DNA of 64,000 nt from Solibacillus sp. FSL W7-1436 (lineage in GTDB: Bacteria; Bacillota; Bacilli; Bacillales_A; Planococcaceae). The position numbers and the translations under genes are program-made. The DNA lies in the NCBI RefSeq assembly GCF_038007305.1, contig NZ_JBBOWV010000001.1, positions 3,028,501 through 3,092,500 of the forward strand. Direction: 5' to 3'. Below, one piece after another: positions 25,746 to 35,001 of the stretch. The notes below the pieces were generated by a model. That model worked only from the letters and a program-made list of their open reading frames with translations, was not told where the DNA came from and did not search any database. Each line of letters opens with the position of its first letter. Within the stretch, counting starts at the first letter, position 1.

Positions 25746-26528
25746 ATGACGCAGGAAGTAGCCGGTTTTTCATTAGATTATTTTAGCTTAAAAGGAAAAG
25801 TTGCCATTGTAACAGGCGGCAATAAAGGATTAGGTCAGGCATATGCGGTCGCTTTGGCTAAAGCGGGAGCAGACATTTTTGTCATTGCACGCAGCGCGGA
25901 CTGGAGTGAGACAGAACGTTTAATAAACGATACAGGCCAAAAGGCAACATTTTACCAGGGTGATTTAAGCGATCGTACGATTATCAAACCTGCTGTAGAA
26001 GCTTGCCTGCAAGAATATGGCACAGTGGATATTTTAGTGAATAATGCCGGTACGATCCGCCGTTCACCATTACTGGACTACCCTGAACAGGACTGGGATG
26101 CGGTAATGGAAATTAACTTAAACTCTCTATACCTATTAAGCCAGGAAGTCGCAAAAGTAATGGTAGAGAAAAGAAGCGGGAAAATTATCAATATCGCATC
26201 GATGCTTTCATACCAGGGCGGTAAATTTGTTCCGCCATATACAGCGAGTAAACATGCCGTTGCCGGTTTAACAAAGGCATTTGCCAATGAACTGGCAGAG
26301 CATAATGTACAGATTAACGCGATTGCGCCAGGTTATGTGGCGACAGATAATACGGCTCCGATTCGCCAGGACGAAAAACGCAGCGCGGAAATTCTTTCCC
26401 GTATTCCTGCAGGACGTTGGGCTACGACTGCAGACTTGATGGGATCTGTCGTTTACTTGGCAAGCCGCGCTTCTGATTATACGAACGGTCATATTTTAGC
26501 CGTTGATGGCGGCTGGCTGGCAAGATAA
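25746..26528 (+). CDS. kduD: 2-dehydro-3-deoxy-D-gluconate 5-dehydrogenase
   Basis: 260 aa short-chain dehydrogenase: cofactor motif TGGNKGLGQAYA, NNAGTIRR, catalytic Ser in NIASMLSYQ and YxxxK in PYTASKHAV. Typical KduD sequence (SLDYFSLKGKVAIVTGG start). It reduces the KduI product to 2-keto-3-deoxygluconate (KDG). Cotranscribed with kduI. Confidence 0.95.
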   Translation: MTQEVAGFSLDYFSLKGKVAIVTGGNKGLGQAYAVALAKAGADIFVIARSADWSETERLINDTGQKATFYQGDLSDRTIIKPAVEACLQEYGTVDILVNNAGTIRRSPLLDYPEQDWDAVMEINLNSLYLLSQEVAKVMVEKRSGKIINIASMLSYQGGKFVPPYTASKHAVAGLTKAFANELAEHNVQINAIAPGYVATDNTAPIRQDEKRSAEILSRIPAGRWATTADLMGSVVYLASRASDYTNGHILAVDGGWLAR

Positions 26529-26554
26529 CTACTAAAATAATAGAAAATAATTAT

Positions 26555-26586
26555 AAGCCGTATCACGCAATGCTGATACGGCTTTT
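26555..26586 (+). terminator. terminator-like hairpin within the operon
   Basis: AAGCCGTATCA / TGATACGGCTTTT stem between kduD and the isomerase gene. Likely lets only part of the transcripts through. Confidence 0.75.
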
Positions 26587-26605
26587 ACTAAAGGATGTGG
26601 GAATA

Positions 26606-27448
26606 ATGAAAGCCAATTTAGGGATTCGTGCACATGATCTGGAAGCAGAAAACTTACAGGAGCTTGCGGGAAACGTAGCGCAAAGAGGATTTTCAGCAGT
26701 TCAGCTAGCACTTGCAAAATCCATTACAGAATTCACAACAAGTACAGGATCACTTTCACCAGGCTATGGGCATTATGTAAAGTCTCTTTTTCAGCAACAC
26801 GATGTCCGCATTGCTGTTTTAGGCTGTTATATTAATATGATTCATCCGGATTTAGCTGAGAGACAGCGGCAGCTCGATCGTTTTAAGGAGCATATCCGTT
26901 TTGCACGTGATTTCGGCTGCAGTATAGTCGGAACAGAAACGGGCAGTGTCATTCCGTCGCTCGGTTACAGTGAAGATAATTTTACCGATGAAGCTTATAC
27001 GGAAGTTGTAAAAAGTGTGCAAGAACTCGTAGAAGAGGCAGAAAAATTTGGTGTCATCGTCGGCATTGAAGGGGGGATCAATCACCCGATTCACACACCG
27101 ATGCGGATGAAGCGATTATTGGAAGATGTACCGTCACCGAACCTGCAAGTCATTTATGATCCGGCGAATTTTATGAGCTTGGAAAATGTCCATGATCAGC
27201 ATCGGGTAATTGATGAAGCTTTTGAATTATTCGGCGACCGAATCGTGATTGTTCATGCGAAAGACTTCATTGTGGACAATGGTGAAATTGTAATGGTGCC
27301 AGTCGGGACCGGCCAGCTCGATTATAAGTATTTAGCGGAACGACTGAAGAAGGAGAAGCCGTTCCTCAATATTCTTTTGGAAAATACGCGCGATCCTCAT
27401 ATTGCCGACAGCATTCGTTATATACATGACCGCTATGAACAAGCATAA
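26606..27448 (+). CDS. TIM-barrel sugar isomerase/epimerase
   Basis: 280 aa from ATG 26606 (AAAGGATGTGGG upstream). Xylose-isomerase-like TIM barrel: metal-type residues in GTETGSV, VGIEGGINHP, VIYDPANFM and VHAKDF, and a late Glu in LLENTRDP. Members isomerise keto sugars or epimerise sugar acids. In this locus it may handle galacturonate or a related side product, but its substrate cannot be told from sequence. Confidence 0.85.
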   Translation: MKANLGIRAHDLEAENLQELAGNVAQRGFSAVQLALAKSITEFTTSTGSLSPGYGHYVKSLFQQHDVRIAVLGCYINMIHPDLAERQRQLDRFKEHIRFARDFGCSIVGTETGSVIPSLGYSEDNFTDEAYTEVVKSVQELVEEAEKFGVIVGIEGGINHPIHTPMRMKRLLEDVPSPNLQVIYDPANFMSLENVHDQHRVIDEAFELFGDRIVIVHAKDFIVDNGEIVMVPVGTGQLDYKYLAERLKKEKPFLNILLENTRDPHIADSIRYIHDRYEQA

Positions 27449-27525
27449 AACTGCGCAGTGATGAATCGAAATATGCCAGATATTATAAGATTTTAAACAA
27501 TTATCTAAAAATTTTAAATTATTTC

Positions 27526-27539
27526 TGAAAGCGTTTTCT
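27526..27539. promoter_or_regulatory. cre site (CcpA) upstream of the ATPase gene
   Basis: TGAAAGCGTTTTCT matches the cre consensus except at the last base. It lies 64 bp before the start, overlapping a plausible promoter (TTTCTG, 17 bases, TATTAA). Confidence 0.78.
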
Positions 27540-27603
27540 ATTACTATTAAATTAAGAAGCACATTAGCAGTGTTCACACGGAATCGATCGAGGGGGTAAG
27601 GAA

Positions 27604-28701
27604 ATGGCAGAATTAAAATTAAATAATATTTATAAAATTTACGATAATAAAGTAACCGCTGTAGATAATTTTAACTTGCATATCGAGGATAAGGAATTCA
27701 TCGTTTTTGTTGGTCCTTCGGGTTGCGGAAAATCGACAACTTTACGGATGATGGCAGGCTTGGAGGAAATTTCAAAAGGGGATTTCTATATTGATGATAA
27801 GCGTGTAAACGACATCGCACCAAAAGACCGCGATATCGCAATGGTATTCCAAAACTATGCATTGTACCCGCATATGACGGTTTATGACAATATTGCATTC
27901 GGTTTGAAATTACGTAAGCTGCCGAAGTCGGAAATCGATGAGCGAGTACGCAATGCGGCGAAAATTTTAGGCATTGAAAATTACTTGAACCGTAAACCGA
28001 AAGCTTTATCTGGTGGACAAAGACAACGTGTTGCATTGGGCCGTGCCATTGTACGGGATGCGAAGCTGTTCTTAATGGACGAGCCGCTGTCAAATCTTGA
28101 TGCAAAGCTGCGTGTGCAAATGCGTGCTGAAATCATTAAATTGCACCGTCGTATCGGGACAACGACAATTTATGTAACACATGACCAGACAGAAGCGATG
28201 ACGATGGCGAGCCGTATTGTCGTAATGAAGGACGGCATTATTCATCAGGTAGGGGCACCGAAGTATATTTATGATAATCCTGAAAATGTGTTTGTTGGCG
28301 GCTTTATCGGTTCACCTTCCATGAACTTTTTAGATGGACGTGTAGAAGATGGCTATTACCAGCTGGGAGACAGAAAAATAATAATTCCGGAAGATAAAAT
28401 GACGATGCTTCGTCAGCAAGGTTATGTCGGGAAGGAAGTTATTTTAGGAATTCGTCCTGAGAGCTTTTTCGTAGGGGAAGAGACGGCGGAGCTTGATCCT
28501 TCTGTTGTGTCTCAATATGAAATCGAAGTTGCGGAGTTAACAGGTTCTGAAATTATGCTGTATTTCAAAATCGGCGACCAGGAAGTTGTAGCATTGACGG
28601 ATGCGCAACAAACAATTGAAGCAGGACAAAAAGTCAATTTTGCCGTCAATACGGATAAAATGCATTTCTTTGATAAAGAAACAGAAATACGTATTCGTTA
28701 A
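27604..28701 (+). CDS. msmX: ABC transporter ATPase, MsmX/UgpC type
   Basis: 365 aa, GAGGGGGTAAGGAA before ATG. Walker A GPSGCGKSTT (about residues 37-46), signature LSGGQRQRVALGRA, Walker B LFLMDEP, then a C-terminal TOBE/OB domain (GIRPESFF). These ATPases energise several carbohydrate importers. Here it is the only ATPase in the locus, so it should serve the permeases at 16.8-18.6 kb and perhaps other systems in the genome. Confidence 0.93.
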   Translation: MAELKLNNIYKIYDNKVTAVDNFNLHIEDKEFIVFVGPSGCGKSTTLRMMAGLEEISKGDFYIDDKRVNDIAPKDRDIAMVFQNYALYPHMTVYDNIAFGLKLRKLPKSEIDERVRNAAKILGIENYLNRKPKALSGGQRQRVALGRAIVRDAKLFLMDEPLSNLDAKLRVQMRAEIIKLHRRIGTTTIYVTHDQTEAMTMASRIVVMKDGIIHQVGAPKYIYDNPENVFVGGFIGSPSMNFLDGRVEDGYYQLGDRKIIIPEDKMTMLRQQGYVGKEVILGIRPESFFVGEETAELDPSVVSQYEIEVAELTGSEIMLYFKIGDQEVVALTDAQQTIEAGQKVNFAVNTDKMHFFDKETEIRIR

Positions 28702-28749
28702 TACCGGTGGGAGAAGCCATAGAGAAGCTTCTAACTTAATAGAAGGAAG

Positions 28750-28793
28750 AAGGCTGTCCAAAAGTCATTTACTTTTAGGACAGCCTTTCTTTC
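28750..28793 (+). terminator. terminator of the ATPase gene
   Basis: Long stem AAGGCTGTCCAAAAGT / ACTTTTAGGACAGCCTTT. Confidence 0.88.
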
Positions 28794-28827
28794 AACGATT
28801 ACTTGTATGAAGGCAGGGGGAAAGCTC

Positions 28828-29772
28828 ATGAAACGAAACTATATTTTTACTTTAGGGGATGCGCTAATTACATTTAATCCGGTGGCTACAGGTCCGTTAC
28901 GCTATGTTAATTCATTTGAGCGCAAGTTAGGCGGGGCCGAACTGAATTTTGCCATTGGCTGTGCAAGATTAGGGCTTCCTGTTAAGTGGATGAGCCGATT
29001 AGGCGGGGATGAATTTTCGAAATATATTTATAACACCGTGCGCGGCGAAGGCATCAATATGGATTATGTGGAGTATGTGTCGGGCTATCCGACATCGCTG
29101 AATTTTAAAGAAATATTGGAAAACGGCTCCGGGAAGACATTTTATTACCGTTATCAGTCACCGATTTTGACGATGACCGAAGAGGATATCGAGGAAACGA
29201 TGTTTGATGACATAGCATATGTTCATCTGACGGGCGTGTTTTTGGCCATTGCACCGCAAAACCTGCAAATTGTACTGGCAATTTTACGTATCGCAAAAGC
29301 TAAAGGCATTCCGGTTTCTTTTGACCCGAATATCCGCTTGAAACTTTGGACATTGGAGCAAGCAAGGGCTGCCTATTATGAGATTTTCCCGTATGTCGAC
29401 ATTTTATTGACCGGGCTGGACGAAATCGAAATGATAATCGGTACTACACCATTTGAACAGTTTGCCGCTCAGTATGACATTTCCGAACTCATTATTAAGG
29501 ACGGTGCAAATGGTTCGAAAGCTTATGTAAACGGGCAATGGCATATTGCGGAACCGTTTCAAGTAAAACCTGTTGATACAGTTGGCGCAGGTGACGGTTT
29601 TGATGCGGCATATATTGCCGGGTTAATGAAAGGCTATGATGTGGCCGAGCGTCTGCGCATGGCGAATGCTGTTGGTGCAATGGTAACAACGGTAAAGGGT
29701 GACAATGAAGGGTTGCCTGAATTCACAGATGTAGAAGTATTTTTAGGACAAAAAACGCTAGTTGAAAGGTGA
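28828..29772 (+). CDS. kdgK: 2-keto-3-deoxygluconate kinase (PfkB family)
   Basis: 314 aa from ATG 28828 (AGGGGGAAAGCTC upstream). Ribokinase fold: GGAELNFAIGCARLG near the N terminus and the PfkB signature DTVGAGDGFDAAYIAG with catalytic Asp near residue 255. It phosphorylates KDG to KDPG. The kdgA start lies 8 bp after its stop, so they form one operon. Confidence 0.93.
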   Translation: MKRNYIFTLGDALITFNPVATGPLRYVNSFERKLGGAELNFAIGCARLGLPVKWMSRLGGDEFSKYIYNTVRGEGINMDYVEYVSGYPTSLNFKEILENGSGKTFYYRYQSPILTMTEEDIEETMFDDIAYVHLTGVFLAIAPQNLQIVLAILRIAKAKGIPVSFDPNIRLKLWTLEQARAAYYEIFPYVDILLTGLDEIEMIIGTTPFEQFAAQYDISELIIKDGANGSKAYVNGQWHIAEPFQVKPVDTVGAGDGFDAAYIAGLMKGYDVAERLRMANAVGAMVTTVKGDNEGLPEFTDVEVFLGQKTLVER

Positions 29773-29780
29773 GGGTTCCG

Positions 29781-30410
29781 ATGAAAAAATATGAAGTGAT
29801 CCACCAACTGAAAGAGCATAAAATTGTAGCGGTCATTCGCGGAAGCTCGGTACAGGAAGCGACAGAAATTATACAAGGTGCTGTACAAGGAGGAATCCGC
29901 CTTATAGAGCTTACATATACAACACCGTTTATTCAGGAAGTATTTGAGGAGATTCGATCATTAAACGCTATCATAGGCGCTGGAACCGTTTTAGATTCGG
30001 AGACGGCAAGACATGCCATTTTATGCGGTGCGAAATTTATTGTCAGCCCGGGCTTTAATGAGGATATCGCGAGATTATGTAACCGCTACGGCGTGCCCTA
30101 TTTACCTGGGTGTATGACTTTAAATGAAATAGTAACGGCACTGGAAGCGGGCTGTGACATCGTGAAACTTTTCCCGGCGAACCATTTCACACCCGGCTTT
30201 ATCCGTTCGGTGAATGGGCCGTTGCCTCATGTGGAAATTATGCCGACAGGCGGGATTGATGCCGACAATATGCAGGGTTGGCTCGATGCAGGTGCTGTCG
30301 CTGTAGGGATTAGCAGTGATTTAACGAAGGCCTACGAAACAGGTGGTGTTGATGCTGTAGTAGCTGCGAGTCAGCAATATTGTAAAAAGCTGTTAGTAGA
30401 GGTAAGGTGA
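29781..30410 (+). CDS. kdgA: KDPG aldolase
   Basis: 209 aa from ATG 29781 with GGTGAGGG upstream. Class I aldolase: VIRG near residue 20, ELTYTTPF, IGAGTVLD, Schiff-base Lys in DIVKLFPA (about residue 130), GGIDADNM. It splits KDPG into pyruvate and glyceraldehyde-3-phosphate and finishes the pathway of this locus. Confidence 0.95.
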   Translation: MKKYEVIHQLKEHKIVAVIRGSSVQEATEIIQGAVQGGIRLIELTYTTPFIQEVFEEIRSLNAIIGAGTVLDSETARHAILCGAKFIVSPGFNEDIARLCNRYGVPYLPGCMTLNEIVTALEAGCDIVKLFPANHFTPGFIRSVNGPLPHVEIMPTGGIDADNMQGWLDAGAVAVGISSDLTKAYETGGVDAVVAASQQYCKKLLVEVR

Positions 30411-30441
30411 CGTTTAGTTCACCGCTTATATTCTCCAATCG

Positions 30442-30485
30442 AAACGTCAAAACCTTTCACCCACATTGGTTTTGACGTTTTATTA
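30442..30485 (+). terminator. terminator of kdgKA
   Basis: AAACGTCAAAACC / GGTTTTGACGTTT stem and T-rich tail. Confidence 0.88.
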
Positions 30486-30691
30486 TTTATTTATAACTCC
30501 CACAAACCATCTACAGTCAGCAAGTAAAAATCTTGAAATTAAAAAATCGATATAACGAGTGGTAAAAGTGTCATTATTAACCAAGAACAGGAGCGCATTA
30601 ATCTTGTTTTATCAGTATAATATTCCCATGTGATTTTCTAACGAGTCGGCACAATGTCATAAAAGAAATAAAATGAAACAGGAGGCTGTTT

Positions 30692-31681
30692 ATGAAAACG
30701 ATGCTGCAGTTACCTTTCCAACTAAAAGGCTTTTTGGAATTGGGGGATGCTGTACTGATAACAGACAGTAATCATATTATTTTAGCAGTCAATGATACAT
30801 ACCAAGAGGTAACAGGATTTGATCGAAACAAAATTACCGGTTTGAAAGCGGGATTCATTAAATCAAACCTTACAAGTAAAGATACATATCGTGCAATGAA
30901 AGAGTCCCTAAAGAAGCAGATCCCTTGGTCAGGAATTTTTGTGAACCGAAAGAAATCGGGGGAACTGTGGCATTCATCTATAACGATTACACCTTTCAAA
31001 ATAGGGGAGGAATTGTTTTATATAGGTGTTTTTCGGGCGTTAGAACAGCTGGAAGAAGGCTTATACTTATCGGAAGACAAAAAAATAGAAGTGCAGAGAG
31101 AGCTATTGAAAGTGCTGGCCATCTCCTGTGAAATCCGTGATCCCGGAACGGAAGAGCATTTACTAAGAGTTCAGGCATTGACGGAAAAACTTTTGAAGGC
31201 GCACAATGAGAAAAATAACCTTCAGCTGGAATCCAATTATATCAACACTGTCATTCATTCCAGTATATTGCACGACATAGGAAAAGCCGGTATGCCAGAA
31301 GGGATTTTATATAAACCGGGTGCATTGACCATCTATGAAAGAAAAATAATTGAAATGCATCCGTTGACAGGCGCGGATATTCTAAACAAAATGTCGAAGG
31401 AAATCAATTATGATTTTATAAAGAGTATGGAAGTCGCCGAAAATATCATATTGTACCACCATGAAAAGTGGGATGGAACAGGCTATCCGTTCCATTTACA
31501 AGGTGAGCAGATTCCACTGGAAGCAAGAGTTGTATCGGTTGTCGATGTATTTGATGCGCTAACAACGCGCAGACCGTATAAAGATTCCTGGCCGGAAGAA
31601 AAAGCATTGGCATTTATTGAGGAAAACAAAGGAAAACATTTTGACCCGTTAATTGCGGAAACCTTTATCAGCCTGTTTTAA
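30692..31681 (+). CDS. PAS/HD-GYP protein, probable cyclic-di-GMP phosphodiesterase
   Basis: 329 aa, AACAGGAGGCTGTTT upstream. Residues ~15-125 form a PAS domain (ITDSNHIILAVNDTYQEVTGF). Residues ~140-329 form an HD domain with HDIGK, HHEKWDGTGYP and VVDVFDALTTRRPYK, which are the HD-GYP hallmarks. It likely degrades cyclic-di-GMP (or a related dinucleotide) in response to a ligand or redox state sensed by PAS. It has no membrane segment. Lone gene after a 280-base spacer. Confidence 0.88.
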   Translation: MKTMLQLPFQLKGFLELGDAVLITDSNHIILAVNDTYQEVTGFDRNKITGLKAGFIKSNLTSKDTYRAMKESLKKQIPWSGIFVNRKKSGELWHSSITITPFKIGEELFYIGVFRALEQLEEGLYLSEDKKIEVQRELLKVLAISCEIRDPGTEEHLLRVQALTEKLLKAHNEKNNLQLESNYINTVIHSSILHDIGKAGMPEGILYKPGALTIYERKIIEMHPLTGADILNKMSKEINYDFIKSMEVAENIILYHHEKWDGTGYPFHLQGEQIPLEARVVSVVDVFDALTTRRPYKDSWPEEKALAFIEENKGKHFDPLIAETFISLF

Positions 31682-31682
31682 A

Positions 31683-31714
31683 AAATGAATCCGGTATTAT
31701 ATCGGACTCATTTC
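31683..31714. terminator. terminator of the HD-GYP gene
   Basis: AAATGA-A-TCCG / CGGA-C-TCATTT stem right after the stop codon, with an A run upstream, so it may act on both strands. Confidence 0.55.
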
Positions 31715-31738
31715 TGAAATATGAGAAGTTCCGGGCGG

Positions 31739-32025
31739 TTTATTAGAACATCGCCCGAACTTATTAGAAAACCGGTGCACCACCGCATTAAAACTTCGCG
31801 ATTTTATAGTAGAAGATTCGGTCTGCCGCATATATTAGAACTTTTTCCGATATATTAGAACATCCGCCGTACATATTAGCAGTTCTCGACCCCATATTAG
31901 AAAATCCAGACCACTTATTTGAACATCGGTGACTTATATTAGAAGATCGTTGTTTTATTAGAACTTTTACACGTTTATTAGAACATCTCACCAATATATT
32001 AGAAACTTACGGTATATTGAAAACA
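31739..32025. repeat. array of about 14 degenerate TATTAGAAC-type motifs
   Basis: The block TTATTAGAACATC recurs with small changes (AGAACTTT, AGAAAATC, AGAAGATC, TTGAACATC) about every 18-25 bases, all in the same direction, with unrelated GC-richer bases between. Spacing and spacers are not constant, so this is not CRISPR. Frames read across it are not protein-like. Function unknown; see findings. Confidence 0.8.
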
Positions 32026-32046
32026 GAATAGCAAAAGCGGTAGAAA

Positions 32047-32087
32047 ACAAAAACCAGTCTCCGGTATGGCTACCGGAAACTGGTATT
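32047..32087 (-). terminator. terminator of hmp
   Basis: On the minus strand ACCAGTTTCCGGTA / TACCGGAGACTGGT followed by five T. Confidence 0.88.
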
Positions 32088-32101
32088 TTTCTCCTAATAA
32101 A

Positions 32102-33262
32102 TTAAGCTGTTTTCTTAATCTGTAACGCCATCGCTGCACCGAAGAATTCATAATGAATTTTCTCTGCTGGTACACCTAGTTCAACTAAGTATTGGATCAC
32201 AGTTTCCATGAAGACTGTTGGGCCACATACATATACTTCCGTACCAGGAACCAGGAATTCCTCGATTTGCGCTTTTGTAATATAACCGTCTAAATCTGAA
32301 TAAACCGCTTTATATTTACCGTCTGTCGCTGCAACGTTTTCTTCGATTGTTTCTTTAAATGCCGCTACATTTTCGTTGCGTGCACATTGGATGAATGATG
32401 CTTGGCGGCCTTCAATTGTTTTCAGCATTCCTTGTAATGGTGTTACACCAACACCACCGCTGATAAATAGGACCGGGCTGTCATTGTCGACTAATGTGAA
32501 CACACCTGCAGGAGCACTTACATCCACTTTTGTACCGATTTCTGCGTTGTGCAGGAAGTTTGAAACAATTCCGTTAGGCGTTACATCATCCTCACGTTTT
32601 ACAGAAATGCGGAAATAATCTTCCGACCCGTCTGTTAATGTATATTGGCGGTTCATTAAGTATTGTTCACCAGGTACCTGTGTGCGCAATGTAATGAATT
32701 GACCAGCTTTGAATGGCGGTAACTTCTCGCCGTTCACTGGTTTTAAATAGAATGATTTGACTGCTTCGCTTTCTTCCACAACTTCTGCAATTGTAAATTC
32801 TTTGAATGCGCGCCAGCCTCCAGCATTTTCTGCTGCTTTGTATAAATCTTCTTCAACTGAGATGAATACATCTGCAATGACACCGTATGCTTTAGCCCAA
32901 GCGTCGATAATTTCATCTGTTGCCGCATCTCCAAGCACTTCTTTGATCGCTTCCAATAAATATTTGCCGACAATCGGATAATGCTCCGGTAAAATACCTA
33001 AACTTACGTGTTTATGTGCAATTTGGACAACAGCCGGAACGATTGCCTCCAAGTTATCGATATGCACTGCTGCTGCATAAACAGTGTTTGCCAAAGCTGT
33101 TTGCTGACGATCTTTCTTTTGGTTTGTATGGTTGAAAATGTTTAGTAATTCAGGGTTATCTCTGAATAAGTTTGAATAGAAAGTTTTAGTAATGGCTAAT
33201 CCATGTACCTCCAATACAGGTACTGTTGATTTAATAATATTGATTGTTTGTTGTGCTAACAT
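32102..33262 (-). CDS. hmp: flavohaemoprotein, nitric oxide dioxygenase
   Basis: 386 aa from the ATG at 33262 ([11 protein letters not shown]). N-terminal globin with proximal-type His in [11 protein letters not shown] (about residue 85) and distal-side Tyr/Gln; then a ferredoxin reductase FAD domain (MNRQYTLTD, residues ~205-213) and NAD domain ([21 protein letters not shown]). It oxidises NO to nitrate with NADPH. Divergent from nsrR, with NsrR-type operator sequence between. An alternative GTG start lies at 33271. Confidence 0.96.
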   Translation of the reverse strand: MLAQQTINIIKSTVPVLEVHGLAITKTFYSNLFRDNPELLNIFNHTNQKKDRQQTALANTVYAAAVHIDNLEAIVPAVVQIAHKHVSLGILPEHYPIVGKYLLEAIKEVLGDAATDEIIDAWAKAYGVIADVFISVEEDLYKAAENAGGWRAFKEFTIAEVVEESEAVKSFYLKPVNGEKLPPFKAGQFITLRTQVPGEQYLMNRQYTLTDGSEDYFRISVKREDDVTPNGIVSNFLHNAEIGTKVDVSAPAGVFTLVDNDSPVLFISGGVGVTPLQGMLKTIEGRQASFIQCARNENVAAFKETIEENVAATDGKYKAVYSDLDGYITKAQIEEFLVPGTEVYVCGPTVFMETVIQYLVELGVPAEKIHYEFFGAAMALQIKKTA

Positions 33263-33343
33263 ACATTGCACGTCCCCTCAAATTTGGTTGTTTGTTTCTT
33301 GCACCATCAATATACTGCTAAAAAAATGTTAAAGCAATATCAA

Positions 33344-33398
33344 AAATACATCTTTAACAGATCTGTCACAAAGATATATCAGAAATACATCTTTAACA
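33344..33398. promoter_or_regulatory. NsrR operator-like sequences
   Basis: AAATACATCTTTAACA occurs twice, at 33344 and 33383. The second is the right half of an imperfect 23-bp palindrome (33371-33393; left half AAGATATAT, right half AAATACATCTT), the known shape of NsrR sites. It lies between hmp and nsrR, so NO should lift repression of hmp. Confidence 0.8.
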
Positions 33399-33505
33399 AA
33401 ATGGACACAAAACTATATAATGAATTCATCGATAAACATAAGCCGTTCTATTCGAACATTTTTTTTAAAATGTTATACTTAAGTTGAAGAAAGATGGTGA
33501 ACAGC

Positions 33506-33955
33506 GTGCGGTTAACAGTATATACGGATTATTCTTTACGTACGCTCATGTATTTAGGTGTACGGGGCAGAGAAAATTTAGTTACAATTCAGGAAATTGC
33601 AGATGCGTATCAGATTTCCAAAAACCATTTAATGAAAGTAACCCATGATTTAGGGAAACATGGCTATATTGAAACAATACGCGGTCGCGGCGGCGGAATA
33701 CGTCTGGCGCTTGAACCTGAACAAATCAATGTCGGTGATGTCGTCCGTAAGACAGAAGATGACTTTCACCTTGTGGAATGTTTCAATCCGGAAGGGAACC
33801 TTTGCAAAATATCTCCGGAGTGCCGACTGAAATTTGCCTTAGGTGAAGCATTAAAAGCATACTTGGCTGTGCTTGATACCTATACATTGGCGGATGTGCT
33901 CGTATCGAAAGACATTTTAAGTGAATTATTCGGCATTACCCAAACTAGTAAATAA
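33506..33955 (+). CDS. nsrR: Rrf2-family NO-sensing repressor
   Basis: 149 aa from the GTG at 33506, chosen because it gives the conserved N terminus MRLTVYTDYSLRTLMYL. Winged helix (TIQEIADAYQISKNHLMKV, then GRGGGIRLA). Three Cys in ECFNPEGNLCKISPEC with the CX7CX5C spacing of NsrR, which hold a [4Fe-4S] cluster destroyed by NO. The -10 TATACT at 33474 fits its promoter. It probably controls the divergent hmp. Confidence 0.92.
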   Translation: MRLTVYTDYSLRTLMYLGVRGRENLVTIQEIADAYQISKNHLMKVTHDLGKHGYIETIRGRGGGIRLALEPEQINVGDVVRKTEDDFHLVECFNPEGNLCKISPECRLKFALGEALKAYLAVLDTYTLADVLVSKDILSELFGITQTSK

Positions 33956-33972
33956 CCGTTTACTAGTTTTTA
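33942..33972 (+). terminator. terminator of nsrR
   Basis: AAACTAGTAAA / TTTACTAGTTTTT stem overlapping the end of the gene. Confidence 0.8.
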
Positions 33973-34007
33973 TATTACCCAAAAATAAGATAATGAAGAG
34001 GGAAGCC

Positions 34008-34754
34008 ATGAAAAAGACAGTTTTTATTACCGGTGCGACAAGCGGTATCGGGCGCATTATTACAGAAATGCTAGTAAAAGAAGGACATACCGTTTATGCA
34101 ACTGGCAGGAATGACAGTGCCATTAACTATTTAAATGGCATAGGAGCGATCGCCTACAAAGCGGATTTACGAATTCCATCTCATATCGATGAAGTTGTAT
34201 CACAACTACCGCCAATCGACATCGCCATTTTAAATGCCGGATTAGGTTATTTTGAAAGTGCCGTTGATTTAGCAGACGAGGAAATCGATCAGATGCTCGA
34301 TGTCAATGTCCGTGCGCCGATCTACTTGGCAAAACGTCTGGCACCGGCATTGATCGACAGAAAGAACGGTCACTTTATCTTTATAGGTTCGCAGGCAGGC
34401 AAGGTCGCTACAAAAAAAGCGAGTGTTTATGCAGCGAGTAAACATGCAATTACCGGTTTTGTGAATGGCCTTCGTCTGGAGCTGGCAGAATACAATATAC
34501 ACGTTACCGGAATTTATCCCGGACCGATCGATACACCGTTTATTCAGAAAGCCGATGCAACGAACGCTTATAAGGATGCAATCGGGAAATACCTGCTGCC
34601 GCCTGAAAAAGTCGCGAAAGAAGTTGTCCATGCAATCGTGAAACGCCCGCGTGAAGTGAATCTACCACGTATTATGAGTGTTACAAGCAAATTATATGCA
34701 GTAGCACCAGCACTTGTAGAATTTGTCGGTAAAGGTTTCTTTAATAAGAAGTAA
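34008..34754 (+). CDS. short-chain dehydrogenase/reductase
   Basis: 248 aa from ATG 34008 behind GAGGGAAGCC. TGATSGIGR cofactor motif, LNAGLGYF, catalytic Ser in IFIGSQAGK, YxxxK in VYAASKHAI. The PGPIDTPF segment is typical of the classical family. Substrate unknown. It stands between nsrR and argG with its own terminator, so it is not clearly part of the NO response. Confidence 0.88.
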   Translation: MKKTVFITGATSGIGRIITEMLVKEGHTVYATGRNDSAINYLNGIGAIAYKADLRIPSHIDEVVSQLPPIDIAILNAGLGYFESAVDLADEEIDQMLDVNVRAPIYLAKRLAPALIDRKNGHFIFIGSQAGKVATKKASVYAASKHAITGFVNGLRLELAEYNIHVTGIYPGPIDTPFIQKADATNAYKDAIGKYLLPPEKVAKEVVHAIVKRPREVNLPRIMSVTSKLYAVAPALVEFVGKGFFNKK

Positions 34755-34758
34755 GTGT

Positions 34759-34805
34759 GAGAGCATTCGATTTTTCAGTCATAAAAATTGATATGCTCTC
34801 TTTTG
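34759..34805 (+). terminator. terminator after the dehydrogenase
   Basis: GAGAGCAT...ATTTTT / AAAAAT...ATGCTCTC stem and T run. Confidence 0.8.
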
Positions 34806-34916
34806 TAATCTGCTGCAATTAATAGCATATTTATGCATGAACGAGAGCTTGTGGAAACTTCCGGAACGAATGTTTTTAGATTGTATCAAAAAGTGAAAAA
34901 ATTTATATAAATGCAG

Positions 34917-34977
34917 TTGCGTTTATTTTTATAACGTGTTACTATTCGTGTATAAACTATTAATTCAGTGTATAAAC
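34917..34977 (+). promoter_or_regulatory. argG promoter with phased direct repeats
   Basis: TTGCGT (34917), 17 bases, TACTAT (34940) is a clear sigma-A promoter. Directly behind it the motif GTGTATAAAC occurs twice (34948 and 34968), exactly 20 bp apart, a possible operator, perhaps for the arginine repressor. Confidence 0.7.
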
Positions 34978-35001
34978 ATACATCATTTGGGGGCAATTAA
35001 C

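Noticed and set aside
31788-31994. Minus-strand 68-aa frame across the repeat array
   Set aside because: Its odd Cys/Ser/Asn sequence is just the repeat read as protein; no ribosome site.
31739-32025. CRISPR array
   Set aside because: The repeated block is only 9-13 bases, degenerate, and the period varies from 18 to 25; no cas genes are near.
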